The position numbers and the translations under genes were made by a program. Under the pieces are notes generated by a model, which had not been told where the DNA came from, did no database searches, and saw only the letters and a list, made by a program, of their open reading frames with translations. From Spongospora subterranea f. sp. subterranea (Eukaryota > Endomyxa: Phytomyxea > Phytomyxea > Plasmodiophorida), in the NCBI GenBank assembly GCA_049724395.1, contig JAUGWO010000009.1, positions 1-64,000 on the forward strand: a stretch of DNA of 64,000 bases, read 5' to 3'. This document shows positions 21,936-32,476 of this stretch, one piece after another (the first letter of the stretch is position 1; every line of letters starts with the position of its first letter).

Positions 21936-23387
21936 TTATAAGAACACGACAACGCAACTGATATCGTCGGTGGCATCCTCTTCCTGGTTCCACCGTTTGG
22001 TACTCTCGCGCGTCAGAGCCTGGCAAGCAGCGTCCGGCGTCGCACACCTGCGAACAATGTCGACCGCGTCCTGAACGGCACACACACACACAAACAATCA
22101 ATTTTCCCTGGCGTCGAATCGGCCGACACTTATTCCGACTTGATTCGAGATGAACTCCCAGACGCCATCCGACGCTATGATCAGGTACTTGTCCAAAGCG
22201 GTTCGGAGGGTTCTGTCGATCTGAACAACATCCGAACAATCAAATCACGCGACACGCAACGGACCACGTTGGCGAACCTCGGGTTCGTAGGTGACGCCGA
22301 TCGGTCTGGCGATGAAATCGCCAAACGATCGGGACATGGCCAAACCGGGCAGATCCACGTCCGGAAGCCAAACGCGGGGAGGGCCGACGGCTTCCCCCTT
22401 TTGCCCACGACATGGCGTAACTCGACCGTGAAGCCTGAGGATGCTATGGCCAGGGCGGAGCATGAGCCCAACGTATGCTTCGATCGCCGGTCAATCATCG
22501 CCCTACCGCTCCTTCTCGTCGGGACGATCGGGTTTGTGGTCGGTGGACAGCGGGATGGCGATGATCTTGCCGTCCGTGGTCGCGCGTCCCAAAATCGCCC
22601 GCGAATCCCCGGCGTTGGCCGTGAATATCAACGCACAGTTCACATAGCAGACGACGGCGGTCGTCCCCGACGACGACGAATTGATCCTCCTGTTGGCCTC
22701 CAGCGCATCCGACTGAACCAATCCAGACAGAATCAAAGGTTTGGCCTCCCGCGACGATCGCGTCGAAAACAGAACCAAAAAACTCAGACGTACCATTCTG
22801 CGGAATCCCTGCTTGATGGCTTCCTCCTCATCGCCATCGCCGGTGGCCACAGGAAGCAGATACTGGGGCAGCGTTTGGGCAACGAACTCGCTCACTTCAT
22901 GTCCTGACAATCCATGGCCATCGAACCTGAATCCCGATCATGGGGTCGGCTCGTCGGCAAACGGGCCCAAAAAAACAAACAAAACACACTCACACTCCGA
23001 ACAGCGCATGGGCGACGTCGCCGAAGTCCTTGATCTTGATGACCCGGTCCTGGTTGACCTTGCGTGGATTGTAGGCGACGTATCCGGTTTGGGTGGCGCT
23101 GGCGAACGTTCGGTACGGTCTCTGAACGGGGAATCAATCGTATCAGAGTTCTGGCAACACAATAGGTGTGTCCAACCGTGTAAGGTCGATTCATATACAT
23201 TGTCGTTGGGAGCCGCCGACGATGATGACAATGACAGCTCGGCTTCCTGCTCGCATCCGTCCTGTTGTTTCGCTCGAGACGTCGGTGACGATTCCTTCGA
23301 CTGCCCGTCGCCCAGTTCCGTCGTCGCCGCTGGGACCTTCGTCTTCCGGCTCATCGACACCGGCCAGAACGGGAACTTGCTCGACAT
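21936..23387 (-). CDS. PP2C-family protein serine/threonine phosphatase
   Basis: A metal-dependent (PPM/PP2C) phosphatase. After a Ser/Glu-rich N-terminus ([18 protein letters not shown]) the domain reads [15 protein letters not shown], then, across an intron, [17 protein letters not shown] (DGHG metal site), [57 protein letters not shown] joined to [22 protein letters not shown], and the C-terminal [10 protein letters not shown]. All the metal-binding aspartates expected for PP2C are present (GD, DGHG, SDGVW, DD). Six to seven exons with 55-95 bp introns. The order and spacing resemble plant and protist PP2Cs that lack regulatory domains. No membrane or lipidation signal is obvious. Confidence 0.93.
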
Positions 23388-23903
23388 CGCGCCGTCACCA
23401 AAACCCGGACGAGCTGGTGATTCCCCGATAACTCGTGAACGGCGCCGTCAAACCGGATCAAAATCGGGGGGCGGATTGTGAGTACAGAAGTTAGTTTGGG
23501 ACTCCGGTCGGGTTTTACCGATCGATCGACCGGGAACTTGAAAACAAAAACACCAAAAAACAGACAGTCCCAGATCGATTGTCGTTTTGGGAAAACAAGA
23601 GGGGAACTGGTCGGCGATAGCCAGAGAGAGGCAAAAAAAATGGTGGAAAATTGGTGTGAGTCGGATGGCGCTATGCGGTTTGCGCCAGAAGTGCCCTGCG
23701 ATGGGGGCGTTTCGCGTCGCGATTTTAAGGGTCAAAGCTGTGAACGTGGGGGCATCATCAATACACAGATGGCGATGGCCATAATGATCCCATTTCGGTG
23801 AATAAACAATGGGAAAACGATTTCAACGATGGAATGGTGATGGGTGATTCTCGACGCTAGAAGTCGTTGGGCGATGTATGAATATATGTTAATGGGCGCG
23901 TTC
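23388..23903. other. Promoter-side region of PP2C; no gene seen
   Basis: It lies between the PP2C start and the prefoldin 6 stop, both on the minus strand. Open frames here lack motifs. Confidence 0.4.
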
Positions 23904-24435
23904 TCAGGCCTTTTGCGATTGGGGTGCACCGCCCTGTTGGGAGGCGCTGAAGATCTCCTGGATCTTCATCATCCTGTTCTTGGCGTTCTCCATCTCGGTC
24001 TGGTGCGAAAGGATCTCGCCGTCGACTTGTGCGACCTGCTTTCCCATGAATTCGATTCGTTTGTTGACGTTGGATTTGGCCTCTGACAGATCCTGCCAGG
24101 CAAAACCCAGGTTCAGCGCTCCCTTTCCCAAACCACGAATCTGGCGATAGTTTTACCTGTTTCGCCAAAATGGGCCCGAACATTTTATATACATTGCCGT
24201 CGCTTTCGCTTTTGATCAAATTTAATCTGTGCAAAAATTTAGGAACATCGTTCCGAACAATAAAATCAAGAGCTATAGCGGAGTACTCGTTCGCCACGTC
24301 TGTCGATTCTTGAATTTGCGCCATGAATCTTGCTTTTGTCTGGGCCAAAGTCTGCAGCTTTTGCGCATGGGTCTGCAGGGTGGTGTATTCGGCCTGGTAC
24401 TTCTTCTGAAATTCGTTCAACGCAGCCTGGTCCAT
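23904..24435 (-). CDS. PFDN6: Prefoldin subunit 6
   Basis: A beta-type subunit of the hexameric prefoldin chaperone that hands nascent actin and tubulin to CCT. The N-terminal helix is MDQAALNEFQKKYQAEY with a long coiled coil. The central hairpin block NVYKMFGPILAKQ joins by splicing to DLSEAKSNVNKRIEF, the most conserved PFDN6 motif. The C-terminal helix is KNRMMKIQEIF, ending QSQKA. Three exons: the second intron is GTAAAAC...GGCAG and the first lies near 24235-24270. The length, about 130 residues after splicing, matches the family. The ATG at 24435 gives the usual short N-terminus. Confidence 0.9.
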
Positions 24436-24870
24436 GTTTGGACCCGATTCCTGGCGATATCGGGCGGTGTCGGTTCGCAGGTTGTCGGTGCGCGGCAATT
24501 GTCCACCCCGAACATGACCAACACTCTCGGCGCAAACCCAGTCAGACTCTAGCCGCGCAGTCGCAGCCCTTCACATAAGTCGGGGTTCGCGAGTCGAATT
24601 TGTCGGTCGCTCTTTAGGTAGCGGGACCTCTTCCGCTCACGTCCCGTGGGATAAGTTGCGTCACGTGGCGCAATCCTGGACGAGTTAAGATCAGGACCGA
24701 AATAATTGATGGGGTCATGCGTTGATTGAGAACGATCTTACGTCTTAGTAAAATGACGGTACTCGTCTGCTTTCAAGTCCAAAGCGACCGCGACTGATGG
24801 ACTCTTTCGTCAATCAAATTCGATCTCACAAACTCATCTGCTTTTGTTCGAGTGAGGTCTCGGTAAAGCA
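24436..24870. other. No gene seen
   Basis: Upstream flank of prefoldin 6. No convincing coding or RNA gene is visible. Confidence 0.35.
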
Positions 24871-25257
24871 CATTGCGAGCGTCTTTGTACGCATCGGTCG
24901 CTGCCTCAGCCTTGGCATCCGCCTGTTTGTACAGATCTTTTCAAAGCAACATTGTCAAATGAAAGTATACCTCAATCAATCAAGTGTGATTCGATTTAGA
25001 TCGAATAGAGTGTCTGTCAAGCACTCTCCACTGCAGCTAGCCATCGCTAATCTATTCTGACTAAGATATGGATAGCTAAACCCTGATGGTGTCCAACTTT
25101 ATAAAGACCAATCACAGGATTTATCTATCCGTCAGATCATATTAGCGATAGCGAACGCACGTAAGCCGACCTAAACCGAATCACACAGATTTGGCAATGT
25201 CGTCTTTGAAGATTTGTACAAACAGGCTACAGTATGCTTACCAAGACGCTCGCAATG
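24871..25257. repeat. Diverged inverted duplication of a coding-like segment
   Basis: The left arm (24871 to about 25010, starting CATTGCGAGCGTCTTTGTA) and the right arm (about 25150-25257, ending AGACGCTCGCAATG) are imperfect inverted copies with a gap. Read on opposite strands, both give a similar peptide (DLYKQAD..AYKDARN on the left, DLYKQAT..AYQDARN on the right), so the arms came from the same coding sequence. The source gene is not in the window. Confidence 0.7.
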
Positions 25258-25725
25258 CAGGAATCAGCGCGCCAGAACTAACGAATCTGCGCGAAAACCG
25301 CGTCCGCGATGACGCTGTTGCTGCCGTGACTTAGCCGAGGGTACCTAGTTACCCCTGCCCTGCCGCAGGTATTGGACGTTCGCCGATTCGCACATGATCT
25401 TTCAATGACTCGAATTGCTTTTGTTGCGGATCATGTCGTTTTTCTATCGCCACGGTGGTCTATTGACCCATTCATCTCCTGATGAAGCTCCGTAGGAAAC
25501 AGCTCCCACATACTCAAATTTGCAATTATGGAAGCCATATAAGAAAATTGTAGTCTATAATTGAAGCATTCCTACATTTTTGGTGTTTTCAGAACACGTT
25601 TACGGGTCGTTTTTCACAGAACAATGAGAGGTACTGACGTGAGGTGGTTTGAGTAACCCCACGGGTGTGTATCTGGGAAAGTCCATCTTGGCCGTTCAGG
25701 GACTTTGCATGAACTACCAAGTTTC

Positions 25726-26407
25726 TATGGATCGTCGTGACGAGAGAGTCCAGTCGCCTGACCCCGTTCTTGATTCTACAGTAACGCCAGAGAAAACCAG
25801 CACCGGCCGTTCGATTACGTCGTCGCGTCGGCGTCCACTAAAAAGATGCAGTTTCGAAAATGGAGTTCCCTCTCCAGCATACCCCCCAAAGTACCCTCCC
25901 GAAGAATCAAACGAAGGATATTGCTACTGTTTTGGCCGAAATGCAAGTAAATCAACTTGAGTTTGACCGCCAGAAATTGGAGAGAAAAATGGCTTTACAG
26001 GAAAAACTGCCGCGAGAAGCAATAAATTGTGAGGTCTGCCTGCTTGAGACTGGCCACCATGTTGGCTTTGGTAGCCAGTGTTGCTAAAAGTGTTTGATCT
26101 TCCCGCTTCTGGGCTTCGATCGCGGCCAGTTTTTCCTGTAAAGTCATTTCTCTCTCCAGTTCCTGGCGGTCAAACTCAAGTTGATATACTTGATTTTCGG
26201 CCAAAACAGTAGCAATATCCTTTTTTTGATTCTTCGGGAGCGTACTTTGGGGGTATGCTGGAGACGGAACTCCATTTTCGAACTACATCTTTTCAATGAA
26301 CGCCGACGCGACGACGTAATCGAACGGCCGGTGCTGGTTTTCACTGGCGTTACTGTACAATCAAGAACGGGTTCAGGCGACTGGACTCTCTCGTCACGAC
26401 GATCCAT
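25726..26407. repeat. Large inverted repeat, arms about 280 bp
   Basis: The left arm, 25726 to about 26010, and the right arm, about 26128-26407, are inverted copies with roughly 90 percent identity by eye, around a spacer of about 120 bp. Both encode the same peptide start on opposite strands: MDRRDERVQSPDPVLD on the plus and MDRRDERVQSPEPVLD on the minus. The right arm belongs to the Myb/SANT-like gene entering from the right. The left arm is a reversed copy of its C-terminal coding part. Confidence 0.85.
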
Positions 26408-27237
26408 AGAAACTTGGCTCTCAGAAGCATTGTTCAGCGAGTGGGGATCGTCAATATCTTCCTCTTCAGCGTCATAAAATTTTTCGGATTCGATATCACT
26501 CTCTGACGAAAGAGTTTGGCCAACGCTTGAGATCGTGTTAACAACTGGCTACCTACGCCTGGAACATTTCCTAATTCAACAACAGCGGATGGTGCAATAT
26601 TCTGCCGGTGACCAAATAATGCGTCCTTTAGCGAGTAAAAAGGACATTGCGCCTCGAGCTTATCCTCAATTGTGAGGATGTCTTTGGCTCTGTATTTGTC
26701 GTCAACGCCCCATCCGGTTTATGACCGTTCTTTTCTGGTTTTCTTGTACAGTTTCCAGTAACTGTTATATCTGCTCTTAGCGTCCTCACGGGACCAGTGC
26801 CGGTCCTTTTGATTAATCATGGAATTGACAAAAGGCACCACGGCTGTGAACCTTTCGTTTTTTTTTTGTAACTTCTGGCCAGCAACCATTGCCTTTCCCT
26901 GGGCGGCTCCTCCTGTGACAAACAGGAAATTCTCAGGACTTGCCAAAAACGTCACTATTGCAACGATCTCGGTTTTGCTGGAGCGTTTGCGACTTGCGAC
27001 CGATGGTGGAGACCTTTCCTGGCATCGTTTTCTCAATTGATAATCCAAAATCTGCGCCCAGGGGAAATCCGAATGCCCATCAGCGTGAAATAAAACTGCC
27101 AGCATGAAATCTAAATTTAACTCTGCGCTGTTGTCGCGATCCATCAAATTCGAGTTAAAATTCGCATTCGCGGAAGTCCCGGGTCGCGGCCCTGCCCATT
27201 TTGAGTCCATTTTGAGCAAAATGCCTACAGTACACAT
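26010..27237 (-). pseudogene. Myb/SANT-like DNA-binding protein of transposon type, decayed
   Basis: The first 172-codon frame contains a Myb/SANT-like helix set (FTAVVPFVNSMINQK, HWSREDAKSRYNSYWKLYKK). Further left, in shifted frames, come DDKYRAKDILTIEDKLEAQC and YSLKDALFGHRQNIAP, the usual second block of such proteins. An acidic linker (SEKFYDAEEEDIDDP), the MDRRDERVQSP segment and a C-terminal coiled coil (EKLAAIEAQKREDQ) follow. Proteins of this layout accompany some DNA transposons or are domesticated from them. Two or more frame changes that no intron explains suggest decay. The coiled-coil end lies in the spacer of the large inverted repeat. Confidence 0.6.
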
Positions 27238-30200
27238 CGAAATAGGTTTGATACCCCCTAATCTGTTTAGATTGAAATTGGAGTGAATTTAGTACGAAGT
27301 GTGTTGATACTGTACATTTTGGTTATCATATCATACGACTGGAGATACAATAACGATTTTGTTATGAATTGTTGGGAATTTGATCAGTTACGAATTGCTG
27401 GCAGCGATTCCATGTTCTTGTCACTTCAACAGAGAGTCAACTCATCGCCCGATTAATTTGTATATCAATATCGGCGCTCGACTCTGCAATTCTGCCTCTG
27501 TTTACGGTTTGTTGAGTTGATCAAAGAAATTGACACGGTTCCGGAAAGGGGAACTCAACCGTTCATTTTCCGTAGAAAGCTCTTCAGGAGTTAGTAAAAC
27601 GCAAATGGCTTTCGATTTGATTGAAGCGTTCAAACCTTCTAATCTGTTCGCGACGCCAGTACTCAATAATGCCCAAAACAAAAACTATCGTGAATCCCGC
27701 TATCCATCACATAGATTCAGTTATGGGGGATCTGAAAGATATCATGGACGTGACCACCGAAATGACTGCCAATGAAAATCTGCTTTTGCTTTTGGTTTTG
27801 TCTTTGAGCGGGGCTCTGATTCGAGATTATTTCAACTTTGATCCGTTAACTACATGGTTAGTAGAAAGATCCAACACTTGAGATGGGACAGACCAGTAAT
27901 GACGTTGGACGATTATCGATTACAGATGATCGGGGTCCCTGCTGCTCGGCTGATCCGGAATGTCATTGGTTGCCTCCGGATCCCAGTAATCCTAGTAGGC
28001 CCTGATTTCCGGGCAGCAAATTTGAGGTCGTTATCTTGCCACAGCTCATCAGACTCTTGAGTGGGTGCCATTGTGTTTGGTTGCTTTTTCCAGTTCATCA
28101 ATCTTTGTGGGACTTTCCCAGCTGTTCATCTTTCATTGGCAAAGGTTCTCGTATGCTGCCGAATATATCGTGTCGAATCCGCCACCTTCGTACGAGAAAC
28201 TGATGCCGCCTAATTTGATCCTCTTTTTGAGGCAATCTGTATAGTCCCTTGATTGCATCGATATTAAGGAAATCAATTGCATCTTTCTCGGCACGGTGTC
28301 ACCCAAAAACGGATATGATGAGTTGACAAATAGACGAACCTGCCCCAGGGACAGAACAAGTCAATCACACGGCAACATTGTGATGGCTTAGAGTCTGATG
28401 AGCTGCAACAAGATAACGACCTCAAATTGACGGCCCGTAAATCAGTGCCGAATCAGATTACCAGGACTCGAGGGGCGTCGAAAGACATTCCTCATTAACC
28501 GAGCGGCAAGGGCAGTAATCGATACTCGTCCAAGATCATTACTGGTTCTTCTCGTGGTGTTGGAGCACATTACCCGCATTGGCGGATCAAAGCTGAAATA
28601 ATTGCGAACCAGAGCTTCAACAAACCAAACGTAAAAAGGTTATCGTTGGAAGGGGATTGAAGATGGCGAATCCGCCAGATCACAAGGAAATTAGAATTAC
28701 GTGAAAAGGGGATTGAAGATGGCGAATTCGCCAGATCACACGGAAATCAGAGTTGGGAGAGCGAAACACTTGCAGTAAGTGAGTAGTTCCATTAGACCAG
28801 GGACAGTAGGCCAATATAAATTGATGCTGACCATGATGCAGAAGACTTAGTTCGACAATTACAGTAAAACCCAATGAAATCCATTGCCGGGCACCGATCT
28901 ATAAGCAACTTTTCACCTATTGAACCACCCGCAGAGGCACAACTATGTACAGCCATCGGTTCAACACCGGGTTTTTTAATTCTTGATAAAAATTAAACAT
29001 GTCGCCACGAGCAACTAATGTATACTCTAAAGTAGCTCAAAATTGAAACGCAACAACATGATTACAAATGAATGACCTGATTTCATCAGAACCATGATGG
29101 CAAGTCCGAAACCTTGATGAAGGCAATGGAGAAAAAAGATCTCACCTTCAGCTCCACAAAATTCCAGAAATTCTTCAGCGCTCATCACAACGAACATTAA
29201 CACAAAGTCAACAAATGATCTCGATCTGTAACTGATTCATCGTTGCCCCCGTCGCAGCTTTCCTGATAGAATGGAAGTTTCTCATTTTGCTATATGCGTT
29301 CAAAGGCAACTCTCAGGTTGGCTTCATGGTGAATAAAAATTCATATTGGATAACGTTGTTTGGCATATTAACTCATGTGTCGCAAAGTCAAAAAGACGAA
29401 GACCGATTTTTTTCAACGGAGGCGCTTTTCGACAACAAAATTCACATTTTGAGGGCAGGAGCATCTCAGAAATGAGAATCTAAGACAGGACAGCACAGAA
29501 AGATGAGAGAAGAACAAAGGGATGAGAGAGAAAGAGCAAGACGAAGGAATGCAGTCAGGCGGGGAGTTAATCAAAGAATGAAACCATCAATCGGTTCCCA
29601 CTAAAGCACATAGGACTGCCGTTCTTTCAAATGGCATTTCAAAAGGTCACTTGAAAACGCTTTATGAATGCAAAACGTGTTTATAAAAAATATCGTTCGC
29701 CTATTATTGAAAAAGTGAACGTTTACGATGATCTTTGCAAAGAGACGCTACGGTTGTAATCCACATGGGATTTTTGGTAAAAATTTGAACTGGAGTCGCC
29801 ATTTGGAGGATTACAGTTGGACGAAAATAACGACGAAGATGGGATAAAGATGACGTGATAAGACCACCAGCTCGATACGCCGGATGAAGAAACAGAGACA
29901 TATTTTGCCCGATACCACATCAATAGGTTGGGGCGAACACCATCACTTTTGAATGAGCGACCACGAAACGAATTCAATTCCTAATATGGGCTTGTGAATT
30001 TGGTGTCCCGGGTGACTCGCTCATTCCGTGAAAGCCGAAATGGCGACATCCATCTGACGCCAAAACCCGTGGAAGAGTGTACAGTGTCCACACTCGACGA
30101 CTCAACGATCTCCACCTTTCTGGTTTGTGGGCGTAACCAACTGTGCAGATCGTGCCATATCAAACATGCTTGCACGAGAACAGACCACGTTCAGAAACTA

Positions 30201-30254
30201 ACAGCGGTGAGAGAGGAAATTAATGCAGATAGAAAAAGTTCCATATGAACCCGG
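27238..30254. other. Gene-poor stretch
   Basis: No protein family is recognised on either strand in about 3 kb. Visible structure is limited to a short tandem duplication at about 28650-28750 and a purine-rich stretch at 29470-29580 (many GAGAGA/AAGAGC runs). It is probably mobile-element debris. Confidence 0.4.
28650..28750. repeat. Two-copy tandem duplication, unit about 50 bp
   Basis: The block GGGGATTGAAGATGGCGAAT with the following CGCCAGATCACA..GGAAAT occurs twice in a row with a few differences. Confidence 0.75.
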
Positions 30255-31952
30255 ATGCAAGATGGAGAGATTGCCAACAGTTGCTCTTCTATCAGCCCAG
30301 CCCTTCACCATTTCTTAAGACCATTTGCGTTTTGGGGGTTGATCGTAATAGGTAATCTATGGACAAGTGATTTCCTGAACGTGCTCACACAAGGATCAAG
30401 TCCAGGGCTATCGGCACTCGTAACTCATGTCCTACCCGTATGTGTACTCCGCCACTTGGTACATCAGTGGACTCGCCGTACTCCGTACAAACGTGCCATA
30501 ATCGGCGAAAACAGAGTTGTCAATCTTTACACACCGAGGATCTCGATCGGGCCGACTATGCCTGCATCGTTGATCCGATCGTCTGACGGTTATAACGAAA
30601 ATATCGCCCGGAATTATTTTCGTCTTGAACGCCCCTTGACTCCTCCAATCCCGTACTTTTCCTCTCCATTTAATAGTAGCGTGTCGCCTCCCATTCCCCT
30701 AAGTCTCTCAGGAGGACCCCTAGTCCTCACCGACACAGGTATGGCTCGCTTGGCATCATGGAACCCAATCTTGAATATATGTTTCTGGCCGGCGATTTGA
30801 CCCTAATTGGGCTTTCACGTTATTCATTGCCTGTTAGTCTCTCTCGTTACCTGATAGTGTCGGTGGTATCATAGGTGGTGGCCCTTCACGGCGTCTGACG
30901 CAGAACGATCGGCCGGCGTCCGCAAATACGACCAATGCGGGAGGATTGAGACTCACGATCACGAAACACAGGTGGAGGCAGGTCTCAGAATTCGTCAACG
31001 GCGACATTCCAGTATTGCGGTTCATTCCTAGGAAAAAGGGCGCAACTCTCATTGTCGTTTTTGAGTAGATCATTGAGATTAGGCCATATAATAAGTCGGA
31101 TGGCAAACGCTATATCTACGTTCGGGTTGAAGGATCCGGCTACGATTCCATGAATGTCAAAGCCAGATTTAGGTTAAGGAAATCGGCTACTGGTGAATGG
31201 CTAGGTTTGGATCAGTGTCGCATTCGTGAACTTTCGCCAACATGCAAACTAGGTTATCTTACTCGGGCATCGACGGAAATCCCTACGAACCCGTTGTTCA
31301 CAAATCTCCTGCTGTTCGACGTCGAAATATCCGGTATTAGCTATGCAATGATGTCTCATAATATTTTTGCCTTTATCAACATTGTATTGCAAAAGGCAAT
31401 TTGACATTATTTGTCAGCGAACCGATTTTGAAACGGCTCGATGCAGAAAATAATGGGCGTTGCAATCCTCCTCCAAGAGACCATGAATTGGAGATGGTTG
31501 TAAGCACTTTGAACTTTCAGGTTTGGTTGCGCTGCCTGAATTTACATGAATTTCAACGTCCGTTTTCTTTCTTCAGGGACAATTCCAGGATATTGCTGTT
31601 CTTCCTTTTTTCCGGATCAAACGAAGGCACAAACGAACCGAAAAGGAAAGTGGAATTGAGGAGAATGATTTCCCAGAAACAAAACGGCCAAAGCCGGTCT
31701 TGCCGGAATCAGACACCCAAGGTGTTAAATGACAATCTGGCAAATTACGTTTCAGCTAATTTCTGGCGTTTAGATGATGACCGAACTGTACTGAAAATTG
31801 CTCATGCAGAAACATCGATGCCGCTGTCAATCAAAGAAGAGTGCTTGGGGCTTCCCTTGTTCACTGAAACAGACATTGCTACAATTGATTCTTTCCTGCT
31901 GCTCTCGGTTGATGCAGAATCCCAGTTTGCTCCGTTCTCAATGAGGAGTTGA
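30255..31952 (+). CDS. Spliced gene of unknown function
   Basis: Several exons can be joined by frame on the plus strand. A Pro/Ser-rich first part includes RLERPLTPPIPYFSSPF. Then come LRLTITKHRWRQVSEFVNGD, LRFIPRKKGATLIVVF, KRYIYVRVEGSGYDSMNVKA and RFRLRKSATGEWLGLDQC. The later exons give SEPILKRLDAENNG, VVSTLNFQ joined to GQFQDIAVLPFFRIKRRHK, and a last exon DDDRTVLKIAHAET ending FAPFSMRS. Three late introns have good GT/AG ends and preserve the frame. The junction near 31060-31095 is uncertain. The central part looks like a beta-rich domain followed by a basic, nuclear-signal-like stretch, suggesting a nuclear protein, but I recognise no family. The start is provisional. Confidence 0.45.
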
Positions 31953-32476
31953 TACCATCACCCAGTCGAATTTTGACCAATAATACAAATACATGCTTCC
32001 CACGTCGCTGATAACTTCAACGAGGGCAATTTGCTGGGCAATCTTACTGTTTGTGTTTAGATTACCGTCAACCACACCAAATAGCATATACATGATTCAA
32101 ACACAATACCACGAATAATCTCTCGAGGAATGACACAGTGATTGACGACTATGACTGTCAATTCGCCCCCCGCTGAGCAGTGATTATTGCCGATCATCGT
32201 ACGCTCATTCGGCGTTTCATCAACACCAAAGAACCTGCGCCTGTGTAAACCCCACAAAACTGCGCCACCGGTCTGTGTACGTAATCACAGTGTTCCCCAT
32301 TGTGGAACGTGACTGCGAAACGGCCTCATCATCATAAGTCCAGTCAGCCTCCATCCAGGAATAGCCCGGAGTTTGCATTACTTTTCGGTGTTTGGACAAT
32401 AACCCCGAAGCTCACAGTTAGTTATCTTCACGCTCCATCATCCTCCCCGAAAGCGGATCAGTTAGCCGCGCCCCCA
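31953..32476. other. No confident gene
   Basis: This is the promoter side of Tudor-SN. A 66-codon minus-strand frame at 32057-32257 (FFGVDETPNERTM) faintly recalls transposase fragments but is too short to call. Confidence 0.3.

Noticed and set aside
22245-22907. 255-codon plus-strand frame over the PP2C gene
   Set aside because: The minus strand carries the full set of PP2C motifs with proper introns; the plus frame is its antisense shadow.
24600-24660. Possible tRNA suggested by GGTTCGCGAGTCGAAT
   Set aside because: The T-loop consensus is not met and no cloverleaf fits.
32057-32257. Possible transposase fragment on the minus strand (FFGVDETPNERTM)
   Set aside because: Similarity is limited to a few residues and there are no flanking repeats, so it cannot be supported.
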